This document shows, one piece after another, positions 7,144 through 12,867 of a DNA stretch of 19,991 nucleotides (its first letter is position 1; every line of letters starts with the position of its first letter). This DNA is from an uncultured Asticcacaulis sp. GTDB lineage: Bacteria > Pseudomonadota > Alphaproteobacteria > Caulobacterales > Caulobacteraceae. The notes beneath the pieces were generated by a model. That model was not told the origin of the DNA. It saw nothing but the letters and a program-made list of their open reading frames with translations, and did no database searches. Location of the stretch: positions 1 to 19,991 of the forward strand of contig CAMLIY010000029.1 of NCBI GenBank assembly GCA_946480125.1. The letters run 5' to 3'. The translations under genes and the position numbers were made by a program.

Positions 7144-8679
7144 ATGACCCAGAATAGTGAAAAAGACAGCGAAACCTTCCGGCCTGAAGCCCCCCGACCG
7201 GAAGCCCGCAGCCCGCGCGGTTTTATCGACAAGCGCAGCGGCCAGATCGCCATCGAGCGGCGGCTGATTGAGACCGTTTCAAAGGTGTATGAGAATTTCG
7301 GTTTCGAGGCGCTGCAAACCCCGGCCTTTGAATATGCCGATGCGCTCGGCAAGTTCCTGCCGGATTCGGATCGTCCCAATGTCGGCGTGTTTGCCCAGCA
7401 GGACGACGACGAGCAGTGGATGGCGCTGCGCTATGACCTGACGGCGCCGCTGGCGCGTTTCGTCGCGCAGAACTGGGAAACTCTGCCGAAGCCTTTTCGC
7501 CGGTATGCCTTTGGGCCTGTCTGGCGCAACGAAAAGCCGGGCCCTGGCCGTCTGCGCGAATTCATGCAGTGTGACGCCGATATCGTCGGTTCCGATCGCC
7601 CGGAAGCCGATGCCGAGATGATCGCCCTGGCCGTGGCCGGTTATAAAGCCAATAACCTACCCGTCGTCATACGCATTAATCACCGTAAACTGTTGAATGC
7701 CCTGCTGTCGGCGCTGAATATACATGACACAGTGCAGCAGATGGCCGTATTGCGGGCAATCGACAAGCTGGACCGATTGGGTATTGAAGGGGTCAGGGAT
7801 CTTCTGGGGGCTGAACGCAAGGATGAATCCGGTGACGTTACAAAAGGCGCGGATATTGAGCCTGAAGCCATAGTAACGGTTCTGGCCTTCATTCAGGCCG
7901 CGACCGAATCCACTCGATCGGGCGTTATCGACAAGCTTGAAAATGTGCTTGATATTCCTCAGCAGGTGTATGCGGTCCTGAAGGACAATGTGAACTGGAA
8001 GCAGACGCTTGAAGAACTGCGCGCTATAGACAGGGCTTTGCAGTCTATGGGGGTGAGCGAGGCGGAAGCGGTATTCGACACCACCATTGTGCGCGGGCTG
8101 GAATACTATACGGGCGCCGTTTTCGAGGCCGAGCTATTGCTTGAGACGCGCGACGAAAAAGGTCAACTGGTCAAGTTCGGTTCGGTTGGTGGGGGCGGAC
8201 GCTATGATGATCTTGTGGCGCGGTTTACCGGCCAGTCCATCCCTGCGACAGGTTTTTCTTTCGGCGTTAGCCGGATAGCGACCGCGCTTGCCTTGATCGA
8301 CGCCGGTAAAACGGCTGGCAAATATTTGGCGGCCCGTGGTCCGATTGTCATTATCGCCTTTTCCGAGTCAGACATGGGTGAATATTTTAAACTCGCCGCT
8401 GAATTGCGCGCCGCCGGTTTGCCGGCTGAGGTGTATCTTGGCCGTTCGGGCATGAAGGCGCAGATGAAATATGCCGACCGCCGACTCAGCCCGGCCGTGG
8501 TCATGATGGGCGAGGATGAGCTGAAAGCGGGTCAGGTCACCATAAAGGATCTCGATCTCGGTCGTGATTTAGCGATGCAAATAAGTGACAATAAGGCGTG
8601 GAAGGAAGGGCGGCCGGGGCAGGTTACGCTGCCACGTGGAGAAGCCATCAAGCATCTGAAATCCATAATAGAATTATGA
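7144..8679 (+). CDS. hisS: Histidyl-tRNA synthetase (alphaproteobacterial type)
   Basis: The enzyme charges tRNA-His with histidine in the cytoplasm. Class II landmarks are present: motif 2 from residue 123 (FGPVWRNEKPGPGRLREF), the HisRS-specific GLEYYTG (318-324) and motif 3 GFSFGVSRI (370-378), then an alpha/beta anticodon-binding domain (about 400-490). At 511 residues it is longer than the typical bacterial enzyme of about 420-430. The N-terminus reads PRGFIDKRSGQIAIERR instead of the usual RGTxD opening, as in the divergent alphaproteobacterial HisRS group, known from Caulobacter to use tRNA-His without the extra G-1. A HisZ paralogue is unlikely because the anticodon domain is present. 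No Shine-Dalgarno sequence precedes the ATG. The gene stands alone, divergent from a small membrane protein gene. GC drops to about 52% in parts of the middle (7681-7860). Confidence 0.96.
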   Translation: MTQNSEKDSETFRPEAPRPEARSPRGFIDKRSGQIAIERRLIETVSKVYENFGFEALQTPAFEYADALGKFLPDSDRPNVGVFAQQDDDEQWMALRYDLTAPLARFVAQNWETLPKPFRRYAFGPVWRNEKPGPGRLREFMQCDADIVGSDRPEADAEMIALAVAGYKANNLPVVIRINHRKLLNALLSALNIHDTVQQMAVLRAIDKLDRLGIEGVRDLLGAERKDESGDVTKGADIEPEAIVTVLAFIQAATESTRSGVIDKLENVLDIPQQVYAVLKDNVNWKQTLEELRAIDRALQSMGVSEAEAVFDTTIVRGLEYYTGAVFEAELLLETRDEKGQLVKFGSVGGGGRYDDLVARFTGQSIPATGFSFGVSRIATALALIDAGKTAGKYLAARGPIVIIAFSESDMGEYFKLAAELRAAGLPAEVYLGRSGMKAQMKYADRRLSPAVVMMGEDELKAGQVTIKDLDLGRDLAMQISDNKAWKEGRPGQVTLPRGEAIKHLKSIIEL

Positions 8680-8690
8680 TTTTTGAGACC

Positions 8691-8704
8691 TGACAACGCT
8701 GTCA
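8691..8704. promoter_or_regulatory. Inverted repeat TGACA-ACGC-TGTCA
   Basis: Perfect 5-bp arms, 11 nt after the hisS stop. It shares the TGAC-N6-GTCA core with two other intergenic sites around hisS. From 8710 to 8742, AAATGA, TCATTT and AAATGA follow each other and could form alternative stems. Confidence 0.4.
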
Positions 8705-8817
8705 AATTTAAATGATTTCGATGTCATTTGCGCCTGAAATGATGAAAATTTTTTACGCTCAAAATAATTTTGACGTAATGTTACAAAATGAGTTGACAGG
8801 TATGGCGAAAAAATGTT

Positions 8818-8894
8818 TTCTCCGGGGCAAGAGAACGGAACTTCTCCCGTAGAGAGAAGTCAGTTCCAGCGTTTCGGGGAGGAAACGCTCTTTT
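8818..8894 (+). ncRNA. Candidate structured small RNA or leader RNA
   Basis: The stretch is non-coding and strongly structured. TTCTC (8818-8822), GAGAA (8831-8835), TTCTC (8842-8846) and GAGAA (8854-8858) allow either two successive hairpins or one competing middle hairpin. The second hairpin extends to ACTTCTC/GAGAAGT (8840-8846 with 8854-8860). It is followed at once by a perfect 8-bp stem AGCGTTTC/GAAACGCT (8868-8875 with 8882-8889), loop GGGGAG, and CTTTT, like an intrinsic terminator. A TTGACA at 8793-8798 could be a -35 box, but no good -10 follows at 17 nt. It might be an independent sRNA, the hisS 3' end or an upstream leader of the M13 gene; no known RNA family was recognised. Confidence 0.4.
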
Positions 8895-8909
8895 AAAAAC
8901 AAAATAAAA

Positions 8910-8949
8910 AGCTCGCTGGGTTTTATCCCCCCTAAGCGGGCTTTTTTTT
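8910..8949 (+). terminator. Intrinsic terminator between hisS and the first M13 gene
   Basis: AGCTCGCT (8910-8917) pairs with AGCGGGCT (8935-8942, one G-U), enclosing a GGG/CCC inner pairing, and is followed by an eight-T run (8942-8949). A-rich sequence on the left (8901-8910) would give a U-run on the minus strand, so it may act in both directions. Confidence 0.75.
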
Positions 8950-8968
8950 CGTCTTGATTGCGGAATAC

Positions 8969-8982
8969 TGACAGGCCTGTCA
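8969..8982. promoter_or_regulatory. Perfect 14-bp palindrome TGACAGGCCTGTCA
   Basis: A complete palindrome 154 nt before the first M13 start codon, upstream of a TTGACA at 9005-9010. It belongs with the TGAC-N6-GTCA sites at 7041-7054 and 8691-8704. The region 8983-9135 otherwise holds only the presumed M13 promoter. Confidence 0.5.
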
Positions 8983-9004
8983 AAAGGCATTGCCGTGTAA
9001 ATGA

Positions 9005-9033
9005 TTGACAATCGTAACTTTGGGAACAAGATT
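9005..9033 (+). promoter_or_regulatory. Possible promoter of the first M13 gene
   Basis: A consensus -35 box TTGACA (9005-9010) is followed after 17 nt by AAGATT (9028-9033), which matches the -10 consensus at only three positions. Placement upstream of the gene and downstream of a terminator supports it; the weak -10 does not. Confidence 0.35.
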
Positions 9034-9135
9034 ACCAAATGTTCATGAGACAGTCCTGCTAAACTGTACCAATGTGAGCGCCAGATTTCAGGGGGCGTGC
9101 TGACATTTCCGGCCGCTCATTTGCCGGAGAGCCAG

Positions 9136-11244
9136 ATGACGTCCAAAACCTTCATTTCCACTTTTGTATCTTCCGTGGCCGTGGCCGCGTGTCTGCTGAC
9201 AGCGCAACCGGCGGCCGCCGTAATGCCGCAGGCGCCGGAGGGCACGCGCGCCATGTTCGCTGATGCCGACATGGCGCCTGAAAGCACCGTGGCCAAGACC
9301 TACGGCACCTGGGGCTTCGCTACCGACGGCATGGATAAGTCCATCAAGCCGGGCGATGATTTTTTCGATTACGCCAATGGTACGGCGCTGAAAAATATGA
9401 CCATCCCAGGCGACCAGCCCGGCTATGGCAGCTTCAACGCTCTTTATGATCTGTCCGAACTGCGCCTGAAAGCTATGGTCACCGGCCTGGCCGCCCGCAC
9501 GGATCTCACCGGCGAAGACCTCAAGATCGCCGATCTCTATCGCTCGGCGATGAATGTCGACCTGAAAAACCAACTCGATCTGAAACCGGCCCAACCGGAA
9601 CTGGCCAAGATCGCCGCCATTCAAAACAAGGACGAGATGGCCGGCTTCATGGGCGCCACATTCGAAACCTTCGGCTCGGCCTTTTTCGGCATTTTTGTCT
9701 ATGACGACGCCAAGAAGCCCGGCTTCCGCGCCCTGCAGATGTCGCAGGGCGGTCTGGGCCTGCCGGACCGCGACTACTATCTGACCGACACCTATGCCGA
9801 CAAAAAAGCCGCCTACGAAGTCTATATCAAGGACATACTGACCATGGCCGGCTATCCGGGCGCCGAACAGGCCGCTAAGGATATTGTGGCGATGGAAACC
9901 AAGATCGCCGAGGTGAGCTGGACCAAGATCGAGAGCCGCGACGACACCAAGACCTACAACCCGATGGCACTAAAGGACCTCAATGCCTATGCGCCGGGTT
10001 TCAACTGGGATAATTTCTTCGCCAGCGCCCATGTCAGCCAAGCGCAGAAGGTGATCGTGGCGCAGAATACCGCCATCCCCAAGATCGCCAAGATCTATGC
10101 CGATGCCCCGCTCGAAACGCTGAAGGCCTGGGAAGCCTTTAATGCGCTCGACCAGGGTTCGGCCTATCTGTCCGACCGCTTCTATGCCCGCCGCTTCGAA
10201 TTCCGCTCCAAGACCATGTACGGCATCGCCGAGCAGCGTCCTTTGTGGAAGCGCGCTGTTGGCACCACCGATGACAAGATGGGCGAAGCCCTCGGCCGCG
10301 CCTATGTCCGCGATTACTTCCCGCCCGAATCCAAGGCCAAGATGGAAACCCTGGTCAGCGGCCTGCTGGCGGCCATGAAGCTGCGCATCGAAAACCTGAC
10401 CTGGATGAGCGCCCCCACCAAGGCCAAGGCGCTGGAAAAGCTTTCCACCTTCGGCGTCAAGATCGGCTACCCCAACAAGTGGCGCGACTATTCCGGCCTG
10501 GCCATCAAGGCCGATGATCTCTACGGTAACATCGAGCGCTCATCGGCCTTTGAATGGGCCTATCAGGTATCGCATATCGACAAGCCGATCGACCCTGAAG
10601 ACTGGGAAATGACGCCGCAGACCGTCAATGCCTATTACTCGCCTACCAAGAACGAGATCGTCTTCCCGGCCGCCATCCTTCAGCCGCCCTTCTTCGATCC
10701 CAAGGCCGACATGGCAGTCAATTACGGCGCCATCGGCGCGGTCATCGGTCATGAAATCACCCACGGTTTCGATGATCAGGGCCGTCACTATGATTCGACC
10801 GGCGCGCTGGTCGAATGGTGGACGCCGGAAGACGCCACCAAGTTCGAGGCCCAGACCAAGGCGCTTGGCACCCAGTTTGATGCCTATGAACCTGTACCCG
10901 GCGTTCACGTCCAGGGCGGCCTGACCATGGGCGAGAATATTGCCGATTTGGGCGGTGTGCTGCTGGGCCTTGACGCCTATCATATATCGCTTGGCGGCAA
11001 GCCGGCCCCGGTCATCGATGGCTATACCGGCGACCAGCGCGTCTTCCTGGGCTTCGCTCAGGTGTGGCAATCGAAATACCAGCCGGACTTCATGAAGTAT
11101 CTGGTGTCGTCCGATCCGCACTCGCCCGACAAGTTCCGCGCCATCGGCGCCGTGCGCAACGTCGATGCCTGGTACAAGGCCTTCAACGTCCAGCCGGGCC
11201 AGACCTATTACGTCAAGCCGGCCGATCGCGTTCGCATCTGGTAA
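9136..11244 (+). CDS. Secreted M13 family (neprilysin-like) zinc metallopeptidase, paralogue 1
   Basis: A periplasmic or secreted zinc endopeptidase. The ATG at 9136 (702 residues) is chosen over an upstream in-frame GTG at 9097 because GGAGA stands 6 nt before it and a signal peptide starts directly (MTSKTF, core, PAAA). The N-terminal M13 domain opens with YGTWGFATDGMDKSIKPGDDFF. The catalytic domain carries the substrate-binding NAYY, the zinc motif HEITH (His539, Glu540, His543), GENIADLGG with the third ligand Glu600 and Asp604, and a C-terminal HSPxxFR leading to the terminal RVRIW. All catalytic residues are present. It is transcribed convergently with a 70-residue gene, separated by a terminator. 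Substrates are unknown; family members cut short peptides. It is not part of an operon. Confidence 0.95.
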   Translation: MTSKTFISTFVSSVAVAACLLTAQPAAAVMPQAPEGTRAMFADADMAPESTVAKTYGTWGFATDGMDKSIKPGDDFFDYANGTALKNMTIPGDQPGYGSFNALYDLSELRLKAMVTGLAARTDLTGEDLKIADLYRSAMNVDLKNQLDLKPAQPELAKIAAIQNKDEMAGFMGATFETFGSAFFGIFVYDDAKKPGFRALQMSQGGLGLPDRDYYLTDTYADKKAAYEVYIKDILTMAGYPGAEQAAKDIVAMETKIAEVSWTKIESRDDTKTYNPMALKDLNAYAPGFNWDNFFASAHVSQAQKVIVAQNTAIPKIAKIYADAPLETLKAWEAFNALDQGSAYLSDRFYARRFEFRSKTMYGIAEQRPLWKRAVGTTDDKMGEALGRAYVRDYFPPESKAKMETLVSGLLAAMKLRIENLTWMSAPTKAKALEKLSTFGVKIGYPNKWRDYSGLAIKADDLYGNIERSSAFEWAYQVSHIDKPIDPEDWEMTPQTVNAYYSPTKNEIVFPAAILQPPFFDPKADMAVNYGAIGAVIGHEITHGFDDQGRHYDSTGALVEWWTPEDATKFEAQTKALGTQFDAYEPVPGVHVQGGLTMGENIADLGGVLLGLDAYHISLGGKPAPVIDGYTGDQRVFLGFAQVWQSKYQPDFMKYLVSSDPHSPDKFRAIGAVRNVDAWYKAFNVQPGQTYYVKPADRVRIW

Positions 11245-11260
11245 AGGGCCGCAGGCCCTT
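11244..11260 (+). other. Hairpin at the stop codon of M13 paralogue 1
   Basis: AAGGGCC (11244-11250) and GGCCCTT (11254-11260) form a perfect 7-bp stem with a GCA loop, beginning on the last base of the TAA stop. No U-tract follows; the real terminator is at 11311. Confidence 0.45.
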
Positions 11261-11310
11261 ACCCCGGACTCGTGACAGCGATGGTGGCGAATGCCGGTGC
11301 GGTTCTCTCA

Positions 11311-11340
11311 AAAGCCCGTCTCTCAGGAGGCGGGCTTTTT
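11311..11340. terminator. Bidirectional intrinsic terminator
   Basis: A 12-bp stem (11311-11322 with 11327-11338, one G-U, loop TCAG) ends in a T-run (11336-11340) on the plus strand and a shorter one on the minus strand. It separates M13 paralogue 1 from the convergent 70-residue gene, whose stop codon begins at the next base. Confidence 0.9.
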
Positions 11341-11553
11341 CTATTGCCGCACCTCCCCGGCATAGTTGGCACCATCGGTCGGACTATATTTGAGCAGAAC
11401 CGGCAGGTCATTGCTCATCAGGGACAGGTCGCGGTTCCATCCGCGGTCGGCATAGGCGAAGCGCCGCAGATTCGGACTGGCCGCCTGAAACGCGACCCAT
11501 AGGGCGATGGTCAGCAAGGTGGCGGCTACAATGGCGAATATCAGGCGTTTCAT
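11341..11553 (-). CDS. Small membrane-anchored or secreted protein (70 residues)
   Basis: No family is recognised. The 70-residue product starts MKRLIFAIVAATLLTIALWVAF, a positively charged start plus one hydrophobic helix without an obvious cleavage site, so a membrane anchor is as likely as a signal peptide. A short polar part follows (SPNLRRFAYADRGWNRD, then LLKYSP). Codons are mostly G/C-ended, as in neighbouring genes, which supports a real gene. The ribosome site is weak (GTAAGAC just before the ATG). The gene is convergent with M13 paralogue 1 and shares its terminator; its stop touches the terminator stem. A perfect 11-bp hairpin lies 37 nt upstream of the start. Confidence 0.65.
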   Translation of the reverse strand: MKRLIFAIVAATLLTIALWVAFQAASPNLRRFAYADRGWNRDLSLMSNDLPVLLKYSPTDGANYAGEVRQ

Positions 11554-11589
11554 GTCTTACAATCTTCAGATGATGCCGGCGATCAAGAC

Positions 11590-11619
11590 CGGGCGGCGGC
11601 GTTATCCTGCCGCCGCCCG
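11590..11619. other. Perfect 11-bp GC-rich inverted repeat
   Basis: CGGGCGGCGGC (11590-11600) and GCCGCCGCCCG (11609-11619) pair around an 8-nt loop. There is no adjacent U-tract. It lies in the presumed 5' leader of the 70-residue minus-strand gene and upstream of the TetR promoter. Confidence 0.6.
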
Positions 11620-11696
11620 TAGGCGCCAGTGACGTCATCTCAAAAGACGTTCAGTGGCTATGAAACAGCGCTTTCTCACAGGGGCGAACCGTGATA

Positions 11697-11766
11697 TGAA
11701 CGGCGTTCACGATTATCGTATAATGCAGAATTGAACAACGTTCAACATAAAAATGAACAAAGTTCA
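11697..11766 (+). promoter_or_regulatory. TetR promoter with three TGAAC-N3-GTTCA operators
   Basis: Three inverted repeats share TGAAC-N3-GTTCA: 11697-11709 (spacer GGC), 11731-11745 (arms TTGAAC/GTTCAA, spacer AAC) and 11754-11766 (spacer AAA). Centres are 35 and 22 bp apart. A perfect -10 box TATAAT (11719-11724) lies between the first two, so site 1 covers the -35 region and sites 2 and 3 the start of transcription and early leader. This fits autorepression by the TetR-family protein encoded 12 nt downstream. Confidence 0.8.
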
Positions 11767-11777
11767 AAATAAACAAA

Positions 11778-12398
11778 ATGAGTGCCATGTCCGTCAAAGC
11801 CGTCTCCGCGACCACCGCCGATCGCCGTCAGGCGCAGCTCGAAGCCCTGATCGCGGCGGCTGAAAAGCGTATTTGTGAAACCCGATCGCATGTTCTGAAA
11901 GCACGGGATCTGGCGGCCGATATCGGCGTGGCCCTGGGGGGGCTCTATAATATCGTGCAGGATATGGATGACCTGTTGCTGCGCGTGACGGTGCGTACGC
12001 AAGCGCGGCTGGATGCCCTGTTTGAGGCGGAAACGGCGCATCTGCCCATGACTACGCGCGAAGAAGCGGTCAATCGGCTGGTAAGGGTTGGGCTGGCCTA
12101 TTTCCGCTTTGCCCGCGAGAATTTGCCCTTGTGGCGGATGATGTTCGAAGTCCGTATTACCACGCCCCTGCCGGATTGGGCGGCGCAGGCGCAGCTTGGC
12201 CTGTTCCGCCATGCCGGGGCGCCGCTGTCCGTCATCATGCCGGATGCGTCACCGGAGACCCTGACTATCCGCGCCCGCACCCTGTTCTCGGCGGTGCATG
12301 GCGTGGTCTATATCGGCCTGGAAGAACGCCTGATCGCCGTGCCGCCGCAGAAACTGGCTGACGAAATTGACTGGCTGATACGCGCGGGCTGTCGGTAA
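11778..12398 (+). CDS. TetR/AcrR family transcriptional regulator
   Basis: A one-component DNA-binding repressor of 206 residues, the usual length. The N-terminal helix-turn-helix spans about residues 40-72 (LKARDLAADIGVALGGLYNIV, where the usual recognition helix has GxxYxxF-like spacing). The C-terminal ligand domain ends in FSAVHGVVYIGLEERL, which resembles the WHG-type TetR C-terminal domain. Its promoter holds three TGAAC-N3-GTTCA operators, so autorepression is expected. The start is ATG 11778; another ATG three codons later (11787) is possible, and neither has a clear Shine-Dalgarno sequence. The stop overlaps the start of the next gene (TAATG). The inducer is unknown. Whether it also controls the neighbouring M13 genes is open: no complete operator of this type is seen in front of them. 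Confidence 0.92.
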   Translation: MSAMSVKAVSATTADRRQAQLEALIAAAEKRICETRSHVLKARDLAADIGVALGGLYNIVQDMDDLLLRVTVRTQARLDALFEAETAHLPMTTREEAVNRLVRVGLAYFRFARENLPLWRMMFEVRITTPLPDWAAQAQLGLFRHAGAPLSVIMPDASPETLTIRARTLFSAVHGVVYIGLEERLIAVPPQKLADEIDWLIRAGCR

Positions 12399-12616
12399 TG
12401 CGTATTGCTTTGCCCATCAGTTTGATTGTGACCGGCTTACTGCTGATTGGAGGCAGCATCTGGTTTACGTGGTATTTCTTTGAGTATGAAAGCGATAATG
12501 CCGGTGCTCTGTTCGGCATGACTGTGATGCCTGCATCAATCGGGATTGGCGCCATTCTGGCGATTATCGGAATCGTCATGGGAATTGTTCGGCTAATAAA
12601 CAGAACAAAGCAGTAG
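12398..12616 (+). CDS. Two-TM small membrane protein coupled to the TetR gene
   Basis: This 72-residue protein has two hydrophobic helices (about residues 4-27, ending WFTWYFFEYES, and 38-66, SIGIGAILAIIGIVMGIV) joined by a short acidic loop (ESDNAG) and ends in a basic tail (RLINRTKQ). The start ATG overlaps the TetR stop by one base (TAATG), so translation is coupled and expression should follow the TetR autoregulation. No family is recognised. It might be the target that the regulator controls or a membrane component for the same signal, but this is inference from position only. A structured repeat copy starts 14 nt after its stop. Confidence 0.8.
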   Translation: MRIALPISLIVTGLLLIGGSIWFTWYFFEYESDNAGALFGMTVMPASIGIGAILAIIGIVMGIVRLINRTKQ

Positions 12617-12630
12617 ATTCTCTCTTCTTA

Positions 12631-12714
12631 TACCTCCCGACTTATCGGGGAGCCGGGCGGCGGGTGCCGGTGACCGACGCGCTTTGTGCGTTGGTGGTGG
12701 GGTGTCTTACTTTT
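12631..12714 (+). repeat. Structured 3' repeat element, copy B1
   Basis: It starts with TACCTCCCGA, then a stem with TCGGGGAG (one bulged G), a GC-rich insert not found in the other copies, ACCGACGCGC with a GTGCGTT arm, GGTGGTGGGG and TCTTACTTTT. It is in the sense orientation after the 72-residue membrane protein gene. It is closest to copy A in its second stem. Confidence 0.8.
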
Positions 12715-12732
12715 CTGCCGGGCCGGAGTTTT

Positions 12733-12816
12733 AAGTAAGCAAGATACCCCACCACCACATCTCACTCGCTTCGCTCGCTCGTGCGGTCCCCCTCCCCAGT
12801 AAACTGGGGAGATATA
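12733..12816 (-). repeat. Structured 3' repeat element, copy B2
   Basis: Read on the minus strand it gives TATATCTCCCCAGT, a perfect CTCCCCAGT/ACTGGGGAG hairpin, GGGGACCG, a GAGCGAGCGAAGCGAG segment, GGTGGTGGGG and TATCTTGCTTACTT. It lies 51 nt after the stop of M13 paralogue 2, in that gene's orientation, and faces copy B1 tail to tail. The GGTGGTGGGG to TTACTT parts of the two form a long inverted repeat (12693-12712 with 12733-12756). Confidence 0.85.
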
Positions 12817-12867
12817 ACAAGGGTGCCATTCAGCGCCGTCACGATTTCGGGCCAGGCCGTGACCCTG

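Noticed and set aside
8759..9038. Minus-strand open frames of 74-85 codons after hisS
   Set aside because: They run through two strong hairpins and a terminator, have low-complexity products and lack ribosome sites.
11272..11638. Other open frames overlapping the 70-residue gene (plus 76 codons, minus 76 codons)
   Set aside because: They cross the terminator or the 11-bp GC hairpin and lack a plausible start. The chosen frame has a proper hydrophobic N-terminus and native codon use.
11630..11638. TGACGTCA at about 11630 as a further member of the TGAC-GTCA site group
   Set aside because: It lacks the 6-nt spacer shared by the other three sites.
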